The notes: generated by a model from the letters alone, not told the origin. A stretch of 64,000 nt of DNA from Enterocloster clostridioformis (GCF_020297485.1 NZ_JAIWZC010000001.1:372001-436000), one strand, 5' to 3'. Shown: positions 45,809-55,197, counted from the first letter of the stretch. Numbers and translations are program-made.

Positions 45809-46285
45809 ATGCAGGAGGAAGTGACACAGAAAACCATTGCCCTTGTGTTTAAATCTTCCCGGCTGACTGCCGTCGTGCTGAAAAAGGCTATGAAGATGTA
45901 TCTGGAACACCGGAAACAGGGAAAGCAGATGCCGCATGGGAAAATATCAGTGAAAGAGCTGGTCGGTCAGGGTATGGGCGCTTCGAGCATTGAGGTGACG
46001 GATAACAACATCAAGTCCTTTGAGAGAGTGGCAAAGAAGTACAACGTGCAGTTCGCTGTGAAGAAGGACAAGACGGAGAAGCCGCCGAAGCACATCGTAT
46101 TATTCAAGGGCAGGGATGCCGACGTGATAACGCAGGCATTTAAGGAGTTTGTAAAAGTTAATGAGAAAAAGCATAACCGCATCTCCGTAAAGGAGAAGCT
46201 GGCGCAGTTCCGGGAGCAGTTGGGGAAAGACAAAAATCGGGAGAGGGCAAGGGAACACCAGAAGGACAGGGGGCAGTCATTATGA
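45809..46285 (+). CDS. PcfB family (DUF3801) conjugation protein
   Basis: 158 residues from ATG 45809 (AAGGAGG). KISVKELVGQGMGASSIEVT, then FERVAKKYNVQFAVKKDK and PKHIVLFKGRDADVITQAF are typical of PcfB, the accessory factor that links substrates to the VirD4-type coupling protein. The tail RISVKEKLAQFREQL resembles the ends of the helicase and polyvalent proteins. Overlaps virD4 by 4 bases. Confidence 0.85.
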   Translation: MQEEVTQKTIALVFKSSRLTAVVLKKAMKMYLEHRKQGKQMPHGKISVKELVGQGMGASSIEVTDNNIKSFERVAKKYNVQFAVKKDKTEKPPKHIVLFKGRDADVITQAFKEFVKVNEKKHNRISVKEKLAQFREQLGKDKNRERAREHQKDRGQSL

Positions 46286-46650
46286 GTAAAATCGTAGAGG
46301 GCATTGCCAAAGACCTAAAGTCAATCCCGGAAAAGCTCAAGGCAAAGACAGGGAATGTTGACAAAAAGAAACTTTTCCTTATGAATCTCCCTTATGTGCT
46401 TGCCGGGTATTTCTGCGACAAAATTGCGTGGCTGTGGCGGGTATCGCCGGGGCAGGACGCTTCCGCAAAGGCGATGGAGGTCATGGCGGGGATGGAGGAC
46501 TTATTTTCCAACCCGTTACCAAGTTTCCACCCAAAAGATTTGCTGATAGGGATAGGGTGTGGCATTGCACTCCGGCTTGTGGTGTATTTCAAAGCCAAGA
46601 ATGCCAAGAAATTCCGGCATGGCATGGAGTACGGCTCTGCGAGGTGGGGT
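46282..46650 (+). pseudogene. VirD4/TraG-type coupling protein, truncated by an insertion
   Basis: 123 genuine codons: a cytosolic start, two membrane helices (MNLPYVLAGYFCDKIAWLW; LLIGIGCGIALRLVVYF), then KFRHGMEYGSARWG, which in intact proteins is followed by the ATPase domain with Walker A. Here six foreign codons and a stop (46668) follow. The ATPase domain is not found elsewhere in the window. ICE2 therefore lacks a working coupling protein. Confidence 0.85.
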
Positions 46651-46703
46651 GCATACTATCAACTGTAAGGACGCATATATGGACGCAAAGGAGGATAACG
46701 CCA

Positions 46704-48505
46704 TGACGCAGTATAACAAGATCACCGCGCTATACTCTCGCCTTTCAGTTGGTGACGAGGACAGGGACGGCGGCGAGAGCAACAGCATAGTCAACCAAAA
46801 GGCTTTTTTAGAGAGGTACGCAAGACAGGAAAAGCTGCCGAATATCCGACACTACATCGACGACGACGAAAGCGGTAGGTTCTTTGACCGCTCTGCCTAT
46901 GTGCAGATGATGGACGATGTGGAAAGCGGCAAAATCGGTATTGTCGTTATGAAAGACATGACCCGCTGGGGACGTGATTATCTCCAGGTTGGAAACGCTA
47001 TGGAAATCTTCCGCAGAAACAGGGTGCGCTTTATCGCCGTCAACAACGGCATAGACAGCGAGAAGCCCGACACATTGGAGTTTGCGCCGTTTATCAATAT
47101 CATGTCGGAGTGGTACGCAAAGGACATCAGCAAGAAAGTAAAAACGGGTATCAAGACCAAAGGTGCAAGCGGAAAGCCAATCGCTACCGAAGCCCCTTAC
47201 GGCTATATGAAAGACCCCGACAACAAGGATTTTTGGATTATCGACGAGGAAGCCGCCGCCGTTGTCCGCTTGATTTTCAGCCTTTTCATGGAGGGCAAAA
47301 ACCGAAATCAGATCGCCGTATATCTGAAAAACGAGGAAGTTTTTACGCCCACCTTTTATTTGAAAGAGCACAACAGAGGAACATCGAAAAGCCGAAATCT
47401 GAACGAGGAAAACCGCTACAACTGGAACAAGGCGACCTTGACCCGCATTCTCACAAGGCAGGAGTATTGCGGCGATGTGGTGAACTTCAAGACCGCGAAG
47501 CATTACAGGGATAAACGAAACCACTATGTAGACAAAAGCCAGTGGCAGATATTTGAAAACGTGCAGCGCATATTGGAAAACGCGCCTGTCAAAAGGCCAA
47601 ACGGGGACGGAGAAATCCACCCCTTGTCGGGCTTGCTTTTCTGTAAGGATTGCGGAGCGAAAATGCACATCCGCATTGATTACAGGAACGGCGGCAAGCG
47701 GCACATTGCATTTTGCAGCGAATACCGCAAAGGCAAAGGCAGGAATCCAAAGTGCCATTCCCCGCACAACATCGACGCCGATTTACTCATGCAGACCGTC
47801 GCGGACGTGCTGCGGAAAATCGCGGATTACTCTATCAGCAACAAGGCGGACTTTGAGGCATTGGTCAAAAAGAGCCTTTCCATGCAGCAGACGGACAAGG
47901 TGAAGAAACAGCAAAAGCGCATACCGCAGATCACGTCAAGGCTTGAACAGATCGACAAGGTACTGAATAAGCTCTATGAGGATATTGCCCTCGGCAGGAT
48001 TGAGCAAGACCGCTATGAGCAGATGTCGCAGAAGTATTCCGAAGAATACTACACGCTGAAAGCGGAGCTTGCAGAAATCAAAGAGCAGCTATCCGCTTTT
48101 GAAAATGCAGACGGACGGGCACAGAAGTTTGTGAAGCTGGCGGAACGCTATGCCGCTTTTTCCACCCTTACCCCCGCCATCCTAAACGAGTTTATCAGCA
48201 AAATCCTTGTGCATGAGCGTGATGTAAAGGGAGCAAGATACGCTGTCCATCGTGTGGAAGTCTATTTCAACTATATCGGCAGATTTGAAAACGAACTGAC
48301 CGAACAGTTAGAGCTTACGGAGCAGGATTGCCAACGCATAAGGGAAGAAATCGAGGCAGCCAGGCGAGAGAAAATGCGAGCCTACTTCCGTGCGTACTAC
48401 AAGCAATACCGCGCGAAAAACCTTGAAAGGTGCCGCGAATATGAGCGAATGAAAGCGAGGGAGTACAGGGCAAGGAAGAAACTGCAAGCCACAACCCAAA
48501 ACTGA
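46704..48505 (+). CDS. large serine recombinase (TnpX type) of the second element
   Basis: 600 residues from ATG 46704 (AAAGGAGG). Resolvase domain with YSRLSVGDED (catalytic serine near residue 13) and MKDMTRWGRD, recombinase domain with APYGYM, zinc ribbon CKDCGAKMHI, long coiled coil, basic C-terminus (YRARKK). Unlike the recombinase of the tet(O) element, it starts 53 bases from the left end and lacks the extra Cys4 tail, which is the Tn4451 layout. All catalytic motifs are present. Confidence 0.9.
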
Positions 48506-48579
48506 ATACCCAACATCAAAAAGAGGTTTCCTAACCACAGGAAATCTCTTTTTTCTATCAATACAAAAGGAGGCATTCA

Positions 48580-48762
48580 ATGACAGATAAAACCGAAGTA
48601 CAGACCGAAAAGGAACAGACCCCGCCCCGAAAGCCGGACGGCATTCTGACAAAGAAGAACGGAGAGAAAACCTTTGTCACCGAGCTTTATTTCGACCACG
48701 ACAGCAAGGACACCTTTCAAGACAAGCTGTTAAAGGTCATTCGCTCTGAACAGGCAGAGTAA
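48580..48762 (+). CDS. tnpW: TnpW family protein
   Basis: 60 residues from ATG 48580 (AAAGGAGG). KNGEKTFVTELYFDHDSKDT then FQDKLLKVI matches the small transposon-encoded TnpW family of Tn4451 relatives. Function unknown. Confidence 0.82.
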   Translation: MTDKTEVQTEKEQTPPRKPDGILTKKNGEKTFVTELYFDHDSKDTFQDKLLKVIRSEQAE

Positions 48763-48837
48763 ATAACCGACAGCTTTTTGTCTCCATTCCCTTCCCATCC
48801 CTTCCTATCCACCCAAAATCAGAAAGGAGAAAAACAC

Positions 48838-49170
48838 ATGGCAAAGACCAAAGCGGAGAAAATCGCCGCCATCGAATTACAAATGACGCAGCTTGAAAAC
48901 CAGAGAAAGAAGCTGATCCAGGAGAAGAAACAGCAGGAACGCAAGGACAGGACGAAACGCCTTTGCAAGCGCATGGGGCTTTTTGAAAGTATGCTGCCCG
49001 AAAGCATATCCCTGACAGACGAGCAGTTTCAAATCTTCCTCGAAAAGACCGTAGCCACCGAACACAGCCGCCGCATACTGGACGGATTGACAGTGCAGCC
49101 AAGCGCACAGCCGCCCGCAAGAAATATAGCCAATGAGGAAGCGCAGGATGAAGTAGACGAGGACGAATAA
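48838..49170 (+). CDS. DUF3847 family protein
   Basis: 110 residues from ATG 48838 (AAAGGAG). A coiled-coil N-terminus (KIAAIELQMTQLENQRKKLI) then RTKRLCKRMGLFESMLPE is typical of DUF3847, common in mobilizable elements next to relaxase genes. Function unknown. A stem-loop, AGCGGTCATGC/GCATGACCGCT, follows at 49183-49211. Confidence 0.75.
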   Translation: MAKTKAEKIAAIELQMTQLENQRKKLIQEKKQQERKDRTKRLCKRMGLFESMLPESISLTDEQFQIFLEKTVATEHSRRILDGLTVQPSAQPPARNIANEEAQDEVDEDE

Positions 49171-49417
49171 TCGTTATAGAAAAGCGGTCATGCCGTGGGA
49201 GCATGACCGCTATGCTATGTTAGCGCAAACGGGAATTTGTTAATCTTACCTAAAAGGTTTTACCAATGAACTTTAGAATATCCGAAACCGCTTTTTCGTT
49301 TGTCAACAGATCTCCCCGAATACTGCTTTTCTCATATTGCAATTCGCGTAGCATTACCGACCGTTTAGCTCCGCACCAGCGGCCGTTGGCCGCCGCAATA
49401 TGCAGAAGACCTCTGGT

Positions 49418-49900
49418 TTACTCCTTTATTTTCTTTCCGAAAACTTGCTCACCATCGATAGTCGTGCGTGTTTGAACAAATCCATTGCGAACATAGAATG
49501 GCTGTGCTTTCCCTACAGGGATTAGGTCAACTTGCTTTGCACCAAGCTCCGACAGGTGGGTTTCTACCATGCGGTAAACAGTAGAGCCTATGCCTGTGCT
49601 TCTCTGTTCGGGGCAGACATAGAAGTTGTTTATGAACCCAAGAAAGCACTTTTCATTATAGGAATAGCTGATTAGACCCACACATTCTTCACTCAGCACA
49701 ATACGCATGACAAAGTATGGGTTATGCTCTTGCTGTGTTTGCTCGATCATTTGACTATTCAGTGTTTCGTCATGTAAATCAGCGATATTTTCCTGGTATT
49801 CATCATCATCGCATACTTCTTCCAAATACGCAGAAAACAGATTGTAGAATTCATCCCACTCAGCAGGATTGCGCAGATCAAAGCGAACAAGTTTTAGCAT
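49418..49900 (-). CDS. GNAT family N-acetyltransferase
   Basis: 160 residues with the GNAT core: FINNFYVCPEQRSTGIGSTV contains the acetyl-CoA loop (Q/R-x-x-G-x-G/A), then VDLIPVGKAQPFYVRNGF near the C-terminus. Substrate unknown; such cargo genes sometimes modify drugs. ATG 49900 has AAAGGTGA upstream, and a second GNAT-like fragment ends 13 bases before it. Confidence 0.8.
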   Translation of the reverse strand: MLKLVRFDLRNPAEWDEFYNLFSAYLEEVCDDDEYQENIADLHDETLNSQMIEQTQQEHNPYFVMRIVLSEECVGLISYSYNEKCFLGFINNFYVCPEQRSTGIGSTVYRMVETHLSELGAKQVDLIPVGKAQPFYVRNGFVQTRTTIDGEQVFGKKIKE

Positions 49901-49913
49901 TGAGCGTCACCTT

Positions 49914-50058
49914 TCACGGATTATCCCTCAGATAATCCTCTTTCGTAATCATCATCTGGAGGAAACCGTCCTCCACACCCAGTTCCTTAAAGCCTGCCTT
50001 GCGGTGTGTTTCCCAAGCGGCAACCTCGTTTCGATCAACGGCGAAATCATTGTGGATC
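49914..50058 (-). pseudogene. C-terminal fragment of another GNAT-like acetyltransferase
   Basis: The minus strand reads NDFAVDRNEVAAWETHRKAG then FKELGVEDGFLQMMI and stops at 49914. NEVAAWETHRKAGF is the typical GNAT C-terminal helix-strand. The 5' part is missing, cut near 50058 where IS91-type sequence begins. Both GNAT genes probably formed an operon before the insertion. Confidence 0.6.
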
Positions 50059-50355
50059 AGTTTTCATTCTCAATATCTCCTCAACAACAAACTCCGATTG
50101 AACAAAATCGCTACGCGATGGCCTGCCAAGGCTGTGGCGCAGTTTTTACGTTCCTCTAAATAAAAAGCAGTGGAAAAATCTTCCGCAATACGGTATTGTT
50201 AAGTTACCACACAAAACAACCAAATACGGAAACCTCCACTGCCTATGAATACAATAGCATTTTTTGGTGTCTTCCGCAAGCGGAATTATGATGCCAATGC
50301 CCCTCCTGACAGGCAGCTGCCACGATCAACGCTGCTTATTTCAGGAGGTTTTATT

Positions 50356-51204
50356 ATGTACGATGATATTTTTGAATCTATCCGCTATGAAGCGGAAAAA
50401 CGGAACCTGCGGGAAAGTACCATAAACTTGTACTGTGCCAATGTCAATTACTTTCTCCGCTGTATTGGGAAAACCGCCTCTGAGCTTACACTTGACGATG
50501 CGGAAAGTTTCCTCTCTGCCAAACGTTTGGAAGGCAGGTCTCCCGAAACTCACAACCACTATCGGTCAGCAATTAAGTTCTTCTACAAAAAAGTGCTCTG
50601 GATCCTTTGGGATGATGACATAGTTCCTGCCATGAAAAGGGAACGGAACCTTCCCGCCGTCCTGAGCCGTAATGAGATAAACGCGATCATTGAGGCCACC
50701 CAAAACCTGAAGCATAAAGCTATCATTGCGACGATGTACTCTTCCAGATTACGCGTCTCAGAGGCTGTCCATCTCCATTACGATGACATTTCCCGTACCA
50801 ACATGACCATCCATGTCCGTGAAACCAAAGGCAGGATCGACAGGTATACCATCCTCTCCCGGAAGAATCTTGACCTTCTTACCGAGTATTGGTACAAATG
50901 CGGCCGGCCCAGGGGGATACTTTTCCCAAGCTCCTGGACTGGTGGATACCTGGATATAACCAGTGTGAACCAGTTCTTTAAAAAAAGCGCCAGGCTTGCC
51001 GGTATTACCCGCCGTGTCTCTTCCCATGCGTGCCGACACAGTTTTGCCAGCCACCTGTTTGAAAGCGGGACCGATATCAAATATATCCAGTCCCTTCTCG
51101 GGCATGTGGATCCCCGCTCTACCGATGTCTACCTCCATGTAAGCAACAAGACCCTCCTCGGCATCCGCAGCCCGTTCGATGGTCCGCAAGGCGGTGAGGA
51201 ATGA
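50356..51204 (+). CDS. tyrosine recombinase of the IS91-type element
   Basis: 282 residues from ATG 50356 (CAGGAGG). Core-binding SAM-like domain (INLYCANVNYFLRCIGKTAS) and catalytic domain with SRLRVSEAVHLHYDD (first Arg), SHACRHSFASHLFE (H-xx-R), LLGHVDPRSTDVYLHV (H and Tyr). XerC/D-like. It overlaps the transposase start (ATGA). Such recombinases accompany some IS91 relatives and may resolve replicated forms. Confidence 0.85.
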   Translation: MYDDIFESIRYEAEKRNLRESTINLYCANVNYFLRCIGKTASELTLDDAESFLSAKRLEGRSPETHNHYRSAIKFFYKKVLWILWDDDIVPAMKRERNLPAVLSRNEINAIIEATQNLKHKAIIATMYSSRLRVSEAVHLHYDDISRTNMTIHVRETKGRIDRYTILSRKNLDLLTEYWYKCGRPRGILFPSSWTGGYLDITSVNQFFKKSARLAGITRRVSSHACRHSFASHLFESGTDIKYIQSLLGHVDPRSTDVYLHVSNKTLLGIRSPFDGPQGGEE

Positions 51205-52376
51205 ACACTGACTGCACAATCCAGGATGTTTTTAACCGTTTTTATCCTTCCTATGCATCTTCCCATGATGTTTCCCCTGCCCAGAGAAAGGCGGCTTACC
51301 ACATCATGAACTGCAAGACCGGTGCTTTTGGCGTAAATGTGAGCGTCTGTGAGGATTGCGGCTGTATTTCCATCCACTATAATTCCTGCCGTGACAGATG
51401 CTGCCCTATGTGTCAGGAATTCCCGAAAGAAAAATGGGTTGACGCGCGCAGGGAGGATCTGCTGGACGCGCCATACTTCCATATGGTATTCACTGTGCCG
51501 GAAAATCTGAACCCTGTTATCTACAGCAATCAGAAACTTTTATATACAGCGCTTTACCATGCCGCGTCCGATACCCTGCGTGAACTTGCGGCTGACCCGA
51601 AATACCTTGGCGCTGACATCGGCTATATCTGCATTCTGCATACCTGGGGGAGCGCCATGAACTTCCATCCCCATATCCATGCCATTGTTCTGGGAGGCGG
51701 GCTGGATGCAGGAAATCACTGGAAAGGCAGCGGGGAGGACTTCTTCCTTCCGGTCAGGGTGGTCTCCCGGCTGTTCCGCGGAAAATATCTTGCTGAACTG
51801 AAACAGCTATGGAAAGATGGAAAACTCGAATTCCACGGTACGGCAGAGCCTTACAGGAACCATTATGCCTTACAGGAATTATTGGATACCTGTTACAAAA
51901 AAGAATGGATACCCTACTGTAAGAAGCCGTTCCATGGCGCGGAATCCGTCATCAGGTACCTTGGAAGGTACACACACCGGATTGCCATCAGCAATTATCG
52001 TATCAAATGCATGACGGATTCTATGGTCACATTTACTGCAAAAGATTATAAAAACCAGGGCCAGTGGGAGGAGATTACGGTTTTCGGTGAGGAGTTTATC
52101 CGCAGATTTCTGATGCATGTCCCGCCGAAGCGTTTTGTCCGGATACGCCACTATGGCCTGCTGTCATCCCGGAACAAGAATAAGAAGATCACCTTGTGCC
52201 GGAATCTCCTCGGCTGTAGAAAGTATATCGCAAGGCTGAAAGATCTGGATGCCCCTGCCATGATCCGGCTGCTTTACAATAAGGATATCTGCAGGTGTTC
52301 TTCCTGCGGCGGAAGGATCATTCCTTTACCGGCAGGGCAGCCTTGTACAATGCCAGAACCGCATCTTCTATGTTAA
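51201..52376 (+). CDS. IS91-family transposase (HUH/Y2)
   Basis: 391 residues. N-terminal zinc-binding domain (CEDCGCISIHYNSCRDRCCP), HUH motif FHPHIHAIVLGGG (about 154-166), and the conserved VIRYLGRYTHRIAISNYRI with the tyrosine region, then WEEITVFGEEFIRRFLMHVP. A rolling-circle transposase. C-terminal CSSCGG knuckle. Appears intact. Confidence 0.88.
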   Translation: MNTDCTIQDVFNRFYPSYASSHDVSPAQRKAAYHIMNCKTGAFGVNVSVCEDCGCISIHYNSCRDRCCPMCQEFPKEKWVDARREDLLDAPYFHMVFTVPENLNPVIYSNQKLLYTALYHAASDTLRELAADPKYLGADIGYICILHTWGSAMNFHPHIHAIVLGGGLDAGNHWKGSGEDFFLPVRVVSRLFRGKYLAELKQLWKDGKLEFHGTAEPYRNHYALQELLDTCYKKEWIPYCKKPFHGAESVIRYLGRYTHRIAISNYRIKCMTDSMVTFTAKDYKNQGQWEEITVFGEEFIRRFLMHVPPKRFVRIRHYGLLSSRNKNKKITLCRNLLGCRKYIARLKDLDAPAMIRLLYNKDICRCSSCGGRIIPLPAGQPCTMPEPHLLC

Positions 52377-52569
52377 AAAAGGCAACTGAATATTTTTTAA
52401 GCTTCCTTTGGAGGCTTATTTCTGATGCCATAAACATGACACCGGACGCCGAATCTGGCTGCCATGCATCCATATGCAGTATACTTCGCTAAAAGGCTGG
52501 GGAAATTGAAAGTCCATATATAACGGCTACCCGGACGCGCCTTTGTTCAACCAGGAAAAATCGAAACTG

Positions 52570-53040
52570 ATGCAAACGAAAGGGCAGTTATCGAAATATC
52601 AAAGCTGCTTTTTCGTTTGCACCACCTTCGATTCTTTCCTTAACGATTTATGCTATGAAGTATGCAGTATCTATAACCATGTGGAATTTAATGGTGACTA
52701 TACACTATGGAGTTATATAAAATCGCTTCGCTGTATGCAAATTGCCATTCTGAATATGAACGGCGATAAGCAAAAAGCGGCTAATATTTTGCAAATATTG
52801 AGGGAACATGAGCTGCCAGAAGAAAATCGTATAAGAGTATGGAAAACCACAAACAAAAGAGCTTTGGAGTTTGCGGACACTTACCAAGAACAGAAAAGTA
52901 GTTCTACTCGATATGCAATTATGGGTACTGCTATGACTTACATGGAATATATCATCATGGGCTATTTACCCGAACAGAATGAAATCATGCAAGAATGGAT
53001 AGAAAAGATATTTGAGCTTCTTCGTGCGGACGAAAAATAG
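52570..53040 (+). CDS. hypothetical protein, possibly truncated at the N-terminus
   Basis: 156 residues from ATG 52570 (frame open from 52543). FDSFLNDLCYEVCSIYNHVE, ending in YMEYIIMGYLPEQNEIMQEW. The frame begins inside a hairpin that may be the IS end, so the N-terminus may be lost or replaced. No family recognised; two or three helices, no membrane segment. Confidence 0.5.
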   Translation: MQTKGQLSKYQSCFFVCTTFDSFLNDLCYEVCSIYNHVEFNGDYTLWSYIKSLRCMQIAILNMNGDKQKAANILQILREHELPEENRIRVWKTTNKRALEFADTYQEQKSSSTRYAIMGTAMTYMEYIIMGYLPEQNEIMQEWIEKIFELLRADEK

Positions 53041-53222
53041 AAAGTATATCAGGTAGCAAAAAAGACGGGACACGGCAGCTATTGAATAACCACCACGCCC
53101 GTCTTGTCCGTATATACGGTTTTGATTGTATGTTACGCAGTAGAACGCATTAACAACTGAATACCCACCGCCCCACCGAGCAGGAAATCACAAAACGGTT
53201 TCCTGCTTTTTTGTATTATAGG
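53041..53222 (+). other. non-coding stretch with terminator next to the intron
   Basis: CTGAATACCCA near 53158 repeats the sequence just after the recombinase at 48503, suggesting the tail of a second, lost recombinase gene. GCAGGAAA (53180-53187) pairs with TTTCCTGC (53199-53206) and is followed by TTTTTT, a standard terminator. The intron begins about 11 bases after the T-run. Confidence 0.6.
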
Positions 53223-55124
53223 GTGCGCCCAGCTAAGGGCTTGAAATTTAGTGGGTGAGAGTCCCACGGTGTAAGGTACAAGCTATACCGCATCAAGCGA
53301 GTCTTGGGTGGACAGCAGCGATGTTGCCTGCTAAGCGTAGACAGCGGGATTGCAGGGCATAGCCGTATATAGCTTCGATATTAAAATGAAATTGGGAAGG
53401 CAGAAGTGCTCCTATACACTGAAAGCAACACAGCTGTAGTCGTTAAGAGCGAGAATGCAGCTGCTTCCCCGGGGTTTTAAGGCTGGTCATGTAATCAAGG
53501 ATTTTAAGTCAACTGGGGAGGTCTGCCAGGCTCCGGGCAGGTTGCGTAAGCCCGGTATACGGAACAACGGTAGAAAGGAGAACCGTAAATGGCCGGCAGA
53601 AGTCGGATGGCCGAATAGTACACAGCAAAAAAAAGCGGTGGAAGTCGAGAGAGACCTGTCCTCGCAGGTCAGCCATGCAAAGTCATATCAAAGAGGAAAC
53701 ATAATCTGTACGCAGAGACAGGAGAAATTATGGAAACGAAATTGGCGAGAATATCACAGTTGTCAAGCGAACATCCGGAAATGGTATTTACGTCCATAGG
53801 GCATCTGATTAATAAAGAGTTACTGAAAGAATGCCACAAGGAGATGGATGGAAAGAAAGCGGTAGGAATTGATGGAATTACCAAAGAGGACTACGAAGTA
53901 AATTTGGAAGAAAACTTAGATGAATTAATCAGGAAAATGAAGAAGAAGGCATACAAGCCCAAACCGGCAAAACGGGTGGAAATACCAAAAGAAAATGGAA
54001 AGACCCGCCCGCTCAGTATATCCTGCTATGAGGATAAGTTAGTACAGGAAGCGCTAAGGCGAATACTGGAAGCAGTGTTCGAGCCCCATTTCTACGAAGA
54101 AATGATGGGATTCCGCCCAGGAAGGAACTGCCACATGGCATTAAGGAGACTGAATGGGATGCTGGAAAGGGAAAAGACGAATTGGGTGCTGGACGCAGAC
54201 ATTAAAGGGTTTTTCGACCATTTAGACCATGAATGGATAGTAAAGTTCATAGAATCGCGGATAAAAGACCCGACCATTATCAGACTGGTAAGACGGATGC
54301 TGAAAGCGGGAATCATGAGAGATTTCAGATATGAGGAGACAGAAGAAGGGGCAGGCCAAGGCTCGGACTGCTCCCCGGTCATAGCCAATATATATATGCA
54401 CTATGTGCTGATATGGTGGTTCAGGGAGAAAGTACAGCCAGTGATGAGAGGATATGCGGGGCTGGTAGTCTATGCGGATGATTTTGTGGGATGCTTCCAA
54501 TATAAATCAGATGCAGAAATATTTTATGAACACTTAAAGCGCAGAATGAAGTACTTTGGACTAGAATTGGAGGAAAGCAAGACAAGGTTGATTGAATTTG
54601 GCCGATTCGCAGAAAGTAACCGGAAAGACCGGGGAAAAGGGAGGCCGGAGACGTTCACATTCCTGGGATTCACGCATTACTGTTCGCATGGCAGGACGGG
54701 AAAGTTCAGAGTAAAGAGGAAAACCAGTAAGAAAAAGCTTGCAAAGAAAAGCAGGGAAATAAACGCCATGATAAGAGACATGAGGTTTCTGGAGATAAAC
54801 AGGATAGTAAAGAAACTAAATGAAGTACTGACTGGTTATTATCATTATTACGGAATTACTGACAATTCAAGAAGCCTGAACTCATTCAATAATGTGGTAT
54901 GGTTTAGGTTATTCTACTGGCTGAACAGAAGAAGTCAGAGAAGGAGCTATACGAAGGAAGGATATAAGGAACTAATGAGACAGTTCCCGCTTGTGCGGCC
55001 ACGTATTTATGTCAGTATATACGGATAACTGTAGATGTATTAGCTTTGCAGGGAGCCGGATGCGGGAAAGCTGCATGTCCGGTTCTGAGAGGGGTAAGCC
55101 CTGTAAGGGGCTTACCTACTTACC
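53223..55124 (+). mobile_element. group II intron, bacterial class C type
   Basis: The 5' end GTGCGCCC starts at 53223. Domain V at 55053-55085 folds as GAGCCGG...CCGGTTC with a GAAA-type loop, followed by a domain VI-like stem (GGGGTAAGCCC with GGGGCTTACC). The 3' end is near 55120-55125. The intron-encoded protein has no endonuclease domain, and the insertion lies directly behind a terminator hairpin, both traits of class C introns. The 5' region 53223-53729 is ribozyme, not coding. Confidence 0.88.
53730..55028 (+). CDS. ltrA: group II intron reverse transcriptase/maturase
   Basis: 432 residues from ATG 53730. RT blocks: KAVGIDGITKEDYE, RPLSISCYEDKLVQEALRRI, FRPGRNCHMALRRL, ADIKGFFDHLDHEW, GAGQGSDCSPVIANIYMHYV and the catalytic YADD (about residue 249). 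A maturase X domain ends with YHYYGITDNSRSL. It lacks an HNH endonuclease, fitting class C. It splices and inserts the intron. Appears intact. Confidence 0.95.
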   Translation: METKLARISQLSSEHPEMVFTSIGHLINKELLKECHKEMDGKKAVGIDGITKEDYEVNLEENLDELIRKMKKKAYKPKPAKRVEIPKENGKTRPLSISCYEDKLVQEALRRILEAVFEPHFYEEMMGFRPGRNCHMALRRLNGMLEREKTNWVLDADIKGFFDHLDHEWIVKFIESRIKDPTIIRLVRRMLKAGIMRDFRYEETEEGAGQGSDCSPVIANIYMHYVLIWWFREKVQPVMRGYAGLVVYADDFVGCFQYKSDAEIFYEHLKRRMKYFGLELEESKTRLIEFGRFAESNRKDRGKGRPETFTFLGFTHYCSHGRTGKFRVKRKTSKKKLAKKSREINAMIRDMRFLEINRIVKKLNEVLTGYYHYYGITDNSRSLNSFNNVVWFRLFYWLNRRSQRRSYTKEGYKELMRQFPLVRPRIYVSIYG

Positions 55125-55197
55125 AAAGTCCTTGCTGAAATAAAGTTATGTAAACTAATGATTCTGCCAAAGGAGGGTATAGAAAACAGACGGTGAT

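Larger units (their letters stand above)
40365..46650 (+). mobile_element. ICE2 remnant: left-end module of a second conjugative element
   Basis: DUF6075, DUF3970, ParA, ParB, RepA, several small genes, PcfB and the start of VirD4 are the standard left-end order of Tn1549-like/clostridial ICEs. The module begins right after the ICE1 right end and is cut at VirD4 codon 123. None of its transfer genes are found further right in this window. It is either a truncated second ICE in tandem with ICE1 or the left part of a displaced copy. Confidence 0.75.
50059..52560 (+). mobile_element. IS91-type insertion sequence with tyrosine recombinase gene
   Basis: Two coupled genes: a tyrosine recombinase (50356) and a Y2/HUH transposase (51201). 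The left edge is set by the loss of the GNAT reading frame near 50058; the right edge is estimated near 52540-52620, where a hairpin (GCAAACGAAA...TTTCGTTTGC) occurs. The gap 50059-50355 holds only element end sequence. Confidence 0.65.
46651..53220 (+). mobile_element. second Tn4451-like element (right end uncertain)
   Basis: Foreign sequence starts after GSARWG in virD4. A TnpX-type recombinase, TnpW, a DUF3847 gene and a GNAT gene follow, with an IS91-type insertion inside. The right end is not identified: no virD4 continuation is seen, and the group II intron follows at 53223. The 3' part may be rearranged. Confidence 0.6.

Noticed and set aside
46808..47767. A 319-codon minus-strand frame opposite the second serine recombinase
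   Set aside because: Its hydrophobic look comes from the reverse complement of the coiled-coil and resolvase codons. The forward gene is complete with a ribosome site.
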